Source of the DNA: a virus
DNA length: 26,694 bases
Strand: one strand, 5' to 3'
Virus record (IMG/VR): IMGVR_UViG_3300030419_004225
Coordinates: 1-26,694 of that record
Shown here: positions 1-8,100 of the stretch, one piece after another
Layout of the letters: each line of letters starts with the position of its first letter
Numbering within the stretch: the first letter of the stretch is position 1
Notes under the pieces: generated by a model
Databases searched by the model: none
Told to the model about the DNA's origin: nothing
Seen by the model: only the letters and a program-made list of their open reading frames with translations
Program-made: the position numbers and the translations under genes

Positions 1-708
1 GCCTTGGGTACAAGTAGCGTTGAAGCCAGCTGCACGGAGTGACATGGCGTCTAAAGGACCTTCCGTAACCATTACATACTCTAGAGATTTATCGAACGGG
101 TACAATATCTCTGACGTTTTAATTCCGTACAAGTTTTTGCTCGGGTTTAGGTATTTGGGGTCACGATTAATAAGGGTTCTGGCTTGAAAATAAAATGGTT
201 TGCCTTCGTAGAAATAAGGAATAACAATTCGTTGGTGATACCTTCCTTTTAATCCTACATAGAACTTAAAACCTCCAAGTTTACGTTCCAAGGCAAACCG
301 AGAAGCCATGCGCACCAAGTAATTTGGTGAGTTAATATCTTTCTTCGGTTGAATCATTTTAAATTCTTCAACATCACCGGCTATGGTACGAGACACCTCA
401 ATCGCTTTATTTTCTACATTGAGGGTAGATACATCAAACAGACTTGCACCTGCATCAAACGCTAACCGTTTAACAAAGCTTCTCGCTGCGGTGTAAGGAA
501 CGTTCTCAATATGAGAAATCAACTGATAGAAGTTCCCTTTTTCATTGGACTTGAAATCAGTCCACAAACCGGTATCTAAATTGACGTATAACTTTTGCTT
601 AACATCATCCGTAAATATTGAATTTATGCGGAATTCTCGACCAGACTCAGAAAAGTCGGTAAATTTTTTGCACAAATAGTCTTTAATAACAATTGGAGGT
701 ATATGCAT
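1..708 (-). CDS. DNA primase, toprim (DnaG/gp4-like) type, C-terminus cut by window edge; zinc ribbon degenerate
   Basis: The complement strand is open from an ATG at 708-706 to base 1, giving 236 residues with no stop. This would be the phage primase that makes RNA primers at the replication fork. Residues 21-84 follow the layout of a CHC2-type primase zinc ribbon: SGREFRIN, then YVNLDTGLW, then NEKGNFYQLISHIEN. The catalytic core follows: QRIVIPYFYEGKPFYFQAR (about 159-177), KYLNP (185-189) and the toprim start motif VTEGPLDAMSL (214-224, E216 being the metal-binding glutamate). The DxD part of toprim and any helicase domain lie beyond the edge. Oddly, all four positions where the ribbon should have cysteine hold S30, T33, D51 and S54. 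The start codon overlaps that of the divergent nuclease by two bases. A helicase-fused primase is possible; the family call is firm. Confidence 0.85.
   Translation of the reverse strand, partial: MHIPPIVIKDYLCKKFTDFSESGREFRINSIFTDDVKQKLYVNLDTGLWTDFKSNEKGNFYQLISHIENVPYTAARSFVKRLAFDAGASLFDVSTLNVENKAIEVSRTIAGDVEEFKMIQPKKDINSPNYLVRMASRFALERKLGGFKFYVGLKGRYHQRIVIPYFYEGKPFYFQARTLINRDPKYLNPSKNLYGIKTSEILYPFDKSLEYVMVTEGPLDAMSLRAAGFNATCTQG
695..700 (+). promoter_or_regulatory. Shine-Dalgarno site of the nuclease gene, inside primase codons
   Basis: GGAGGT lies six bases before the ATG at 707 and fixes that start. On the other strand the same bases encode the Pro-Pro of the primase N-terminus (residues 4-5), so the site is embedded in a coding region. 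The primase itself shows no comparable ribosome binding site upstream of 708. Confidence 0.75.
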
Positions 709-1510
709 GTTTATTAATAAGGTATCACCCAGTAAGATTAAAGTCTACGACGAGTGTAAATTGAAGTATAAATTTAAATATATTGATTATTTACCAGAAA
801 AAGAGACAAATACGGACGCGCTTCAATTCGGCTCCTTTATTCACAAGGTGTTGGAAGAAGGTGTAACCGCTACTACTGAAGAAGAGCTTTTTGAGATTGC
901 CGAAATAGTAAAAAGCCAATACAAGTTTGATGAGGACGCCCGAGAAAGGCAAACCGTAAAATGCATTAAGAATTTTGTAAATTTTAACAATAGTCTGTCT
1001 TCTTGCGAACAAGTCTCAACAGAACAAATGTTCGCTGTAGAGCTCAAACAAGGGTATGCCGTAAATGGTATTATTGACCGTGTAGTAAAAAGCCAAGACG
1101 GGAACTACTTAGTCATTGACTACAAAACTAGCAAACGTGCGTCTACCAAGAGACAATTATTCCATGACCCTCAAATGTTACTGTACGCCTATGCAATCTC
1201 GGTACTATACAAAGTCCCAATTGCGTCAGTAACGTTAGCTCATTATTACCCTCATCTAGACAAGCTAGTAAACATTAAGTTTTCTGAGCCTCATGTTTTA
1301 ATGTACATGAAGAAGCTGACACAGAAAATTTGGGAGATTAGGAAGAAAAAAAAGGATGACTTCTTTCCTCAAGTAAACCAGTTTTGTGACTGGTGTGGAT
1401 ATAGAGATATGTGTCCTAAACAAAACCCGACTACTCACTTAGCTGAGTATGCTGAAGCAGTAAAGAATAAGAAACCTAGGAAAAAGACTTCTTCATCTCA
1501 AAGTACTTAG
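707..1510 (+). CDS. PD-(D/E)XK nuclease, Cas4/RecB-like with iron-sulfur-type cysteines
   Basis: This 267-residue protein is of the Cas4/AddB/RecB nuclease group, which cuts or resects DNA ends; in a phage it probably serves recombination or replication. Visible landmarks, in order: SPSKIKVYDECKLKYKF with C17; FGSFIHKVLEEG with H46; GIIDRV with D124; VIDYKTSK with D138 and K140 as the catalytic D-x-K; QMLLYAY with Q156; and FCDWCGYRDMCP with C227, C230 and C236. One N-terminal plus three C-terminal cysteines is the arrangement that binds a 4Fe-4S cluster in Cas4 and AddB. The tail is lysine- and serine-rich. The start is supported by a strong Shine-Dalgarno at 695-700. It is divergent from the primase and converges on the next gene with a 35-base overlap. 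No CRISPR or cas1 is nearby, so an adaptation role is not suggested. Confidence 0.86.
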   Translation: MFINKVSPSKIKVYDECKLKYKFKYIDYLPEKETNTDALQFGSFIHKVLEEGVTATTEEELFEIAEIVKSQYKFDEDARERQTVKCIKNFVNFNNSLSSCEQVSTEQMFAVELKQGYAVNGIIDRVVKSQDGNYLVIDYKTSKRASTKRQLFHDPQMLLYAYAISVLYKVPIASVTLAHYYPHLDKLVNIKFSEPHVLMYMKKLTQKIWEIRKKKKDDFFPQVNQFCDWCGYRDMCPKQNPTTHLAEYAEAVKNKKPRKKTSSSQST

Positions 1511-1784
1511 GGTCTTCATATATCAGAGGATAGTATTCCTCAATACTTACCAGGTCAAAGAAGTTACGAACTTCTATTATACTGTATTTATGTTTTTTAG
1601 TATATGCTGATACTAGGGTAGATATCTTTAGCGGTCTTTGAGTCTCTAAAGCTTTAAGTACCTTTTCTTGAAAGATTTCTATAAAGTGAGTACTGAACCT
1701 GTATCTCCATTTTTCTTTAAACTTTAAAGATAAGCAGTAGTTTATTTGCTCCATGAACTCGCTAAGCTGTACTGAATCGTCCAT
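1476..1784 (-). CDS. Small protein of unknown function (102 aa)
   Basis: I do not recognise this protein. It fills the space between the nuclease and the divergent promoter region, reads leftward and overlaps the nuclease 3' end by 35 bases. The protein is charged and rich in predicted helix, with aromatic residues throughout (for example FKEKWRYRFSTHFIEIF at about 22-38). The part around residues 45-80 (RPLKISTLVSAYTKKHKYS) has the feel of a small helical DNA-binding domain, but no signature is visible. A transcription accessory protein would fit the size and position; that is a guess. The case for a real gene is that it is the only long frame in the stretch 1511-1784, its codons match neighbours, and an AT-rich promoter-like region precedes it. 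No good Shine-Dalgarno is seen. Confidence 0.6.
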   Translation of the reverse strand: MDDSVQLSEFMEQINYCLSLKFKEKWRYRFSTHFIEIFQEKVLKALETQRPLKISTLVSAYTKKHKYSIIEVRNFFDLVSIEEYYPLIYEDPKYFEMKKSFS

Positions 1785-1836
1785 AATTATATTTTATATA
1801 TAATATAGTAAATCCTTCTCAAATTCTGACACAAAA
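1785..1836. promoter_or_regulatory. Divergent AT-rich promoter region, probable start of the tail/baseplate operon
   Basis: These 52 bases separate a leftward and a rightward gene and are the largest true gap in the window. TATAAT, a perfect sigma-70 -10 hexamer, sits at 1799-1804 on the + strand about 32 bases before the ATG at 1837. No -35 box is seen 17 bases upstream. On the complement strand the stretch contains TATAAAATA, one insertion away from the T4 late consensus TATAAATA. A late-type promoter that needs only the -10 element is plausible. Simple AT-richness could also produce these hexamers. Confidence 0.45.
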
Positions 1837-2220
1837 ATGGTAAAAAATAAAAAAAGTAAATTTTTAGGAACCACAAAAAGGCTTCCTGACCAGAGAGATG
1901 TGCAAAAACAACCTGAAAAGATTGTAACCGGGTGCCTTTTCTCCTTTCAGTATCATTCTGCAACAGCTACTGACCCTAGACCTTTTATAATAATGATTTC
2001 TCCTAAATGGACAGCTAAAAAAGGAGGTACATATTTCACAGGAATCAATCTGAACGATATCTCAGTAAAAGCGAGAGATACAATCATCAACCAATTTGGG
2101 AGTCTTCCTGTAGGCTCAGTGTCTTATGAGGACATTAAAGGGGTAACTAGAGACCCAGGATGTTGTGTAAGGACGTATAATGTAAGAAAGGTACGAGCCC
2201 TACATAAAGTAGAGGTATAA
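1837..2220 (+). CDS. Conserved-looking small protein of unknown function, first gene of the tail operon (127 aa)
   Basis: The function is not recognised. After a basic N-terminus (about 30 residues) comes a compact domain: GCLFSFQYHSA, DPRPFIIMISPKW, YFTGINLNDI and VRTYNVRKVRA. The layout 'Phe/Tyr-rich strand, Pro-rich strand, Gly-Ile-Asn-Leu' resembles small unnamed proteins that I recall near the tail genes of T4-like phages, but I cannot name the family. Its place just before the tape measure gene makes a tail or hub assembly role reasonable. There is no Shine-Dalgarno before 1837; the start is chosen because it is the first ATG after the promoter-like region. Its TAA is followed by one base and then the next ATG, so the two genes are probably translationally coupled. 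Confidence 0.65.
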   Translation: MVKNKKSKFLGTTKRLPDQRDVQKQPEKIVTGCLFSFQYHSATATDPRPFIIMISPKWTAKKGGTYFTGINLNDISVKARDTIINQFGSLPVGSVSYEDIKGVTRDPGCCVRTYNVRKVRALHKVEV

Positions 2221-2221
2221 T

Positions 2222-3907
2222 ATGGCTGACCAATCCAACTCAGAACAGAACGAGAAAATTATTGAACTGCTAGGACAAATAGCAGATAAAGGTAAGACTC
2301 GTGATGAAGAAGACAAAGCTAAAAAAGAAGCTGATAGTAGAAAAAAATTGGCTGGAAAAATAGCCGAAAATACGGTTGGTCTTATTGGTTTAACTAAAAG
2401 TATGTTCAGCCTTAAAGGAATGGCTGGCAACATCCTCAGTATGGGCAGTGATTTAGCCAGAAATTTAGGTCAAGTCGGTCAAGCAACTGAAGGTATGACC
2501 GCTGCTACCGACAGGTTCATTAAAGGAGCCCAAGGCACCGAACAATCTATTAAAGTTTTTGCTGACGCCGTAAGTTTAGGTATGGTAGGCTTTACTGACC
2601 GAACCCTTCAGTTTGGTGCATCTTTAAAAGTCCTCGGTGTTCAGAACAAAACTGCATTTCAGTTAATGAGAGCTAATACTCAAGCTCTTGGATTATCAGA
2701 AGAATCGTCATTAACGATGACAGACTCTTTAATCTCCACTGCAATTGCTAACAAAGATTCTATTGAAGGTTTGATTGGCGCCCTTAACTCAATGAGAGAC
2801 GCAATGGTGTCTACCACGGTTGAGTTAGGTCCAAAAGCAGCCTTGAACGCTCAAAAAATAGCCGCACGTATGTCTCAGGGAAATACCGAGTTACAAGAAG
2901 CATCGGCTAGGTTCGTTAAATCGTTTTTAGCGGGTACTGATGGGTTTATGAAAGCCGCTAAGCTTGGCGTCGTGTTTACTGGGCAAGAGGGCGAAGAAGA
3001 AATGGCTCAAAAGTTCGAGGAAATTCTTATGAAGATTGGAGAGCTGGGAGGAGGGCGACAAGGAGCCGGTTCTCAGTTCTTGTTTGACGCATTTGAGCAA
3101 AGTTTAGGCATCACCAGAGAGGATTTTATGCTTCAACAGCGTATAGGTTCAGACATCAAAGCCCTGTCAGAAGGTCAAGTCGCTCAACGCGCTGCGGAAA
3201 GTGCAAGTATTAACCTGGAGCAACAAATGCTTAACAATACCAACGTTTTCCAAGACAGTTTACTGCAGATAAATGAAGGTATGGCTAGAGGTATAGCGGG
3301 TATAAGTGATGGCATCGGACAGTTAGACAAGTTACTCAACGATTTGTTTGGTACGGATTTCTTCAGTATGAAAGATTGGTTCCTCCCAGCAATAGGGGCT
3401 ATTATGAGTGGCGCCGGACTCGCGGTTGGCGCAGGAGCTACCGCAGCCGCAGCCCGAGTTATAAAACCCGGTATGTTGGGTAAAGTAGGAAAGTTTGCAA
3501 AAGGATTTTTAGGTAAAGTAGCACTTCCGGTTACTGCGGTTATGGCTGTAGTTGACGGGGTTCAAGGTGGGCTAGCTGACCCTAACGCTGGGTTGGGAGG
3601 CACTCTTAAAAATGTCGGTAATTCAATACTAGACGGTCTAACTTTTGGGATACTAGGTGAGAGTCCTGAAGAAATAAAAGCTAGAGCGCAAAACGCTTCG
3701 ATACAAGCCGCAGGAGGCGTTGAACCTCCTAGTGTAGCAGGGGCAGGCGCTAATGCCGGGCTTTTGGGAGCGATAAACGAAAACACAGCTGTCCTTAGAG
3801 AAATACTTGAGACCAATCAAGAAGGTAATAGCCTTACAGAAACCCAAACTACAGCACTTTCGGATGGAGGGTACATACCTATAGGAGCCGGTAGGAGGAT
3901 GAATTAA
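2222..3907 (+). CDS. Tail tape measure protein (T4 gp29-like in size)
   Basis: A tape measure protein sets tail length and leaves the tail at injection. The 561 residues show a charged, coiled-coil-prone N-terminus (1-45, many Glu/Lys), a long Ala/Gly/Ser-rich helical middle, and a hydrophobic segment beginning at W386 and running to about 457 (FLPAIGAIMSGAGLAVGAGA and a second stretch VALPVTAVMAVVDG) that could insert in the host membrane. Then come DGLTFGILGESPEEI and a short helix NENTAVLREILETNQ. The size is close to T4 gp29 (590 residues), so by the usual 0.15 nm per residue the tail would be around 80-100 nm. A good AGAGGT six bases upstream supports the start. It is followed by baseplate genes as expected. 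Assembly chaperones with a frameshift are not seen upstream in this window. Confidence 0.82.
   Translation: MADQSNSEQNEKIIELLGQIADKGKTRDEEDKAKKEADSRKKLAGKIAENTVGLIGLTKSMFSLKGMAGNILSMGSDLARNLGQVGQATEGMTAATDRFIKGAQGTEQSIKVFADAVSLGMVGFTDRTLQFGASLKVLGVQNKTAFQLMRANTQALGLSEESSLTMTDSLISTAIANKDSIEGLIGALNSMRDAMVSTTVELGPKAALNAQKIAARMSQGNTELQEASARFVKSFLAGTDGFMKAAKLGVVFTGQEGEEEMAQKFEEILMKIGELGGGRQGAGSQFLFDAFEQSLGITREDFMLQQRIGSDIKALSEGQVAQRAAESASINLEQQMLNNTNVFQDSLLQINEGMARGIAGISDGIGQLDKLLNDLFGTDFFSMKDWFLPAIGAIMSGAGLAVGAGATAAAARVIKPGMLGKVGKFAKGFLGKVALPVTAVMAVVDGVQGGLADPNAGLGGTLKNVGNSILDGLTFGILGESPEEIKARAQNASIQAAGGVEPPSVAGAGANAGLLGAINENTAVLREILETNQEGNSLTETQTTALSDGGYIPIGAGRRMN
3893..3898 (+). promoter_or_regulatory. 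Shine-Dalgarno of the tube initiator gene
   Basis: AGGAGG lies eight bases before the ATG at 3907 and inside the last codons of the tape measure gene. It supports 3907 as the start even though that ATG shares one base with the preceding TAA. Confidence 0.7.
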
Positions 3908-4890
3908 TGGATAAAGGGTTGATAAATGAAGTTTTAAGCGAAACTGAACGTTTTCAAATTAACCAAGCTCTCGAAAAGAGAGGTGGGTTACGGTTCAAGT
4001 ATGCATCAACCAACGAATATAAAATGACTCGTGTAGAATGGATTCCCTTTTTCGAAAACCCTATGATTTCCGAGTCTAGAAAAGCAAACTATGCCAGCCA
4101 AAAAATATTTTTACGAAATGAACCTGTCCGTTTGTACACTGGTAGTGATGCACGTAAATTTAAAGTAGATATCCATTACAGTTTAATTCATATGGCTTAC
4201 ATGGTTGGACAGCAAGATATTACCGAACTGTTTAGTATGAATAACACTCGAGGAGATGCTTATCGAGATGTAATCGCTATAAACACATATCTTCAGGATG
4301 TTCTAGAACGAGATACTAATAGTGCTCCTGGTAACCCTGCTGGAGGAGCATCAGACTTGGTAAGTGAGATGAATGACCGTGCCAATGTAGCGGATGGTCC
4401 GTGGGGTCCGAACAGATGGTGGAAAGATACTTCCCAATCACGACAAGGTTCTAACTACTGGAACTTTGCTTTGTTGTGGGTCGCTAGAACTTCTCCGCAC
4501 TGGCTACGATATCATGCATTAATACAAAAAATAATTAATAATATTAGAAGCTCCGTCATAGGTACACAACAAATGCCTGTAAAAGGACCTCCTATAGTTG
4601 AGTTGAAATGGGGAACCACTTACGACTTTACTCCGTGTATTATCACTGACTATAAAATTCAACCTATTGAATCAGCTGGTTATGACACGAAATCCCTAAC
4701 CGCTCAGAGATTAAAAGTAACTCTGAGCTTAGAAGAGTTCGTTAATGTTAACGGAAACTTACAAGGTAAACCAGTCCCTACCACTCCTCGCGGATGGGAC
4801 AACATATTCGAAACAAGTCGTATAGACCCAGAACCTATGGCTCTCCCACGCAGCCCGATAACATCGAACGATATGGGAGGTAGGTCATAA
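3907..4890 (+). CDS. Baseplate tail-tube initiator-like protein (tail-tube fold, gp48/gp54 role)
   Basis: The 327-residue protein probably forms the ring joining hub and tail tube. Two conserved-looking parts are visible. The first, residues 46-100, reads ENPMISESRKANYASQ, then RNEPVRLYTGSDARKFKVDI and HYSLIHM. The second, about 227-281, reads GPPIVELKWGTTYDFTPCII, then SAGYDTKSLTAQRLKVTLSL and EEF. This 'PP-x-V-x-L-x-W-G ... GYD ... LT-L-x-E' ending is typical of tail-tube-fold proteins next to LysM-like gp53 proteins. There is no clear full-length similarity to T4 gp48 or gp54, so the role is assigned from fold-like motifs and place between tape measure and gp53. AGGAGG at 3893-3898 supports the start. 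The TAA overlaps the next ATG by one base. Confidence 0.62.
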   Translation: MDKGLINEVLSETERFQINQALEKRGGLRFKYASTNEYKMTRVEWIPFFENPMISESRKANYASQKIFLRNEPVRLYTGSDARKFKVDIHYSLIHMAYMVGQQDITELFSMNNTRGDAYRDVIAINTYLQDVLERDTNSAPGNPAGGASDLVSEMNDRANVADGPWGPNRWWKDTSQSRQGSNYWNFALLWVARTSPHWLRYHALIQKIINNIRSSVIGTQQMPVKGPPIVELKWGTTYDFTPCIITDYKIQPIESAGYDTKSLTAQRLKVTLSLEEFVNVNGNLQGKPVPTTPRGWDNIFETSRIDPEPMALPRSPITSNDMGGRS

Positions 4891-5189
4891 TGGCACTAAA
4901 TGGTGATAGACAAAATATTTTTGCTGGGGTAACCGTTTCTCATCGAGGAAAGACTATAACGGATATAGGACAGTCTTCAAAATATAGAACTTTTGTTAAC
5001 GGACTAGAAGATGTAAATCAGTCCCGCTTAGCTGTGGTTCCTAATGATATGGAAGGACGTCCAGATTTACTAGCTTATGCCGCCTACGGAAACGAAATGT
5101 TATGGTGGGTTTTGGTAGAAGCAAACAACGCATACGATTATGAAGTAGACTTTAAAGCAGGGACACAAATCCTAGTACCAATATTATAA
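4890..5189 (+). CDS. gp53: gp53-like baseplate wedge protein, minimal LysM-type form
   Basis: The 99-residue protein belongs to the gp53/LysM-like family that clamps wedges to the hub at the baseplate. The second half carries the family signature: RPDLLAYAAYGNEMLWWVLV (residues 57-76), then EANNAYDYEVDFKAG and TQILVP (the LysM-like 'G-x-x-I-x-V-P' end). T4 gp53 is 196 residues, so this version is essentially the core domain without the extra C-terminal part. GGAGGT at 4876-4881, eight bases upstream, and a one-base overlap with the preceding stop support the start. It precedes the hub gene by one base. Confidence 0.82.
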   Translation: MALNGDRQNIFAGVTVSHRGKTITDIGQSSKYRTFVNGLEDVNQSRLAVVPNDMEGRPDLLAYAAYGNEMLWWVLVEANNAYDYEVDFKAGTQILVPIL

Positions 5190-5190
5190 A

Positions 5191-8100
5191 ATGACTCAAA
5201 CAGCCGCGTATAATGCAAACGAGGTTGCGGCAGTTTATATGTCGTTAAACCGTGATGATTTATTGTCGGTAGAAGAAGGAGGACAAAGGCTAGGGAAAGA
5301 CGCAAGTTTACAGAATGGGTTTTACGGTTTATCTGACCCTCTGAATTTAAGAGGGGTATTAGAATCTTTCGAAGGTGATTTTTCTCAGGGCAGTAAATCC
5401 TGTTCTTATAAAGTACGTATTTTAAATCCGACCACGGAATTAGAAAATATTTTAATTGGTTTTTACTCTCAAGTATTTCCTGCGAATAGTTCTGTGTTTA
5501 ATACTTTTGAAGATGCAACGGAACGTCAAAAAAGGATGAACCGTGCATACGAAATAACAGGTGACCAAACCTCTGCTTTTGCAACATCTGGTGCGAATAC
5601 AGTTAAAGCTCAGTTTCCTATTATTTATTTGCGTTTTGGGTATGGTACAAATGCCAACGAAGGACTGTCACGAATTCACAAAGCTCAAGTATTTGATATA
5701 AAGTACATCATTCAAGATAACAAAGATAAAATGATTGAGTTGAATGCTGTGGACCAATTTACTTTTACAAACCAAAACCCATCCTTTAACAAACGCCCTT
5801 ACAGAGCTCGTGTAAAGATTTCGGAAGAAGTACAAGACGGTTCTTTTTCCTTGAAACTACCATCAGAGATTTTAAGTAACGTCATAACTGAGTATTTGAA
5901 TGTTTTTCAGCAATGTGTGCCGTATATTGACCTGTCGTATTATAAAGATGACATTGATAATTTAGTTTTTTCTTACGCGGCAAGGTTAGCTGAAGCAGAT
6001 TATATCACTAAAACTCAATTAGCTTTGAAGGATGAGGGAGTGGTTATAGATAATCCAGAACCCAAACCTTTAACTTCAGCAGAAAAGGAAGCTATAAAAA
6101 ATTTACTGGACAGACCTTTAACCACCCATGCCAATGTGGACCGAGGGGTGAACGGGGTAATTACTCCTTCTATTTTGTTTATTTCTTATAAAGAAGTATT
6201 TAACCAAATCGGTTTGAAATGGGAGTTAAATCCAGTAGGAGCGCCCAAACCTATAACTGGTCCGTTATCTGCTGAACAATTAACTCCTCTCAACACTCCT
6301 ATTGGAGGTTCTGCCGCTAAAAACGCTCAAGGTAAAGTGGGAGACTCGGTAATTGGGTTGGACACTGAAGTACTTAACCTTAAAACGGAGTTTTTACACG
6401 AACCACCTTTAAACGGAGACGTGCGAACAAAAATCTCAGGAGTCACTAACAGTAATCGTTTAAGTTTTTGGCCAATGGCGTTAGAAGATAGTCCACGACA
6501 AACGGAATCAGAAGAAGATGCAGGTCAAGTCTTAGGAAACATTTCTAAAATAGAAACGTATGGAGAAATACAAGTAACTCAAAGCTGGGCTGGATTACCC
6601 GACTCAGCAGGGTGCCCTTCTTTTAACCCTGGTCCTCCTCCTGTAAATGGGTGCGGTACTCAAGGAGTGCCTGGAAAGCCCGCGTTAACAACAGTTACCA
6701 AGAAAGGATTGGTAGTTCATTTTCGAGAATCCGCGGAACAGATAAGAGCCGCTGCCAAACCTATCACCCGTTCTTATTACAACAACACAGCGACTAGATT
6801 TAATCAACAAGGTTCGATTACACCCGTCAATAATGAGTACGATACACAACAACAACTTTACCATCCTCCTCAATGGTATGCCTACGGGTCTGATACCCCC
6901 ACAGAACAAAACAACGACCCTATAAAAATAAAAATAGTGAACGTTCAAGGTACTGTCCCCTTAAACAATGAGGATTTCTATCTTTATGAGGCTGATTCTG
7001 ATGGTTCTAACGGCAGTAAATTTTTACTTGTAAAAGAGAAGCCAGGATTAAGCGCTTACAATGAATTGGAATGGGTTAACAATGATGGGACAGAATTTTT
7101 CCCAGATTATGAAGGTGGGGGTGTAATTTTAATAGCGGACTCCCCTTTACGTGCCCCACAACCAGAAAGTGGTCGCGCTATCAGACCCTTAACAGTTGAA
7201 GAAAAGAAAGTTGCTACGGAACAAGGTATTGCTCCTTTATGGTTAGACGCAGGTTACATGAATATTTCTCACCATACGTTAGGCGTGGCTATTGCAGATG
7301 ATGAAAATTACAAATACTCCTTTACTGTAGGGGACATTAAATCTTCAGTTAATGCTCAACAAACCTTAGATGCCCGATTAGCTATGAGAGGGTCAGCGAC
7401 AGCCGGGGACGGTAACCTTCCACCTTTAAATGTTAATTTCCCGGTATCCGACAACCAAAAACCGATTGGTAATGTCCCTCTTATGGGTCCGTCTACCTCC
7501 GTCAAAAGAATGAGAACCGATGTAATTACTATCGGGGAAGAGGGTCCGGTAGGGGAATCATTAACCATTCCATTATTAGACCTTGAAACCCAAGATTATT
7601 TTGATATTACAAAATATAATGACCTTCCACGCCGGTCTTCGTGGCAAAACTGGGCTAACTGGGCAACTTTAAATCAAGTGGACACCGCGAAAGCCTTTAA
7701 CACAGGAGACCATGATGGGATTGTACGGTCTGATGAACGTGGGTTAAATCCCTACCCCCTTCAACTAGAGCCTACGACGGAAACTAGCTTCTATCTTTTG
7801 GATTTAGCTACAAATCTTCAAGTTAAAAAAGACGAACTTCAAGCTTTTGCCGAAGCTGAACAATTAAGATTAGAGCAGGAAGCTTTAGAGGCAGAGAACG
7901 CTCAAAAAACTCCTGAAGAAATTGAACGAGACGCTTTTATTAGAGAAGTGGGGAGATATCAAAACGCTTATGTAACAATGGCGGATGATGGAGCTCACCC
8001 GCACATCAGTTCTTTCTTAGAAACTACATTAAATAACATTAATCGTTTGGTGGTTGGGAGAAACTCAAAAATGAGAGTTCAACAAATCCAAGTAAACATG

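Noticed and set aside
707-1510. Reading the nuclease as part of a CRISPR-Cas system
   Set aside because: No repeats, cas1, cas2 or effector genes are visible in the window; the surrounding genes are phage replication and tail genes.
1505-1520. Terminator between the convergent nuclease and 102-residue genes
   Set aside because: The genes overlap there and no stem-loop followed by a T-run can be found on either strand.
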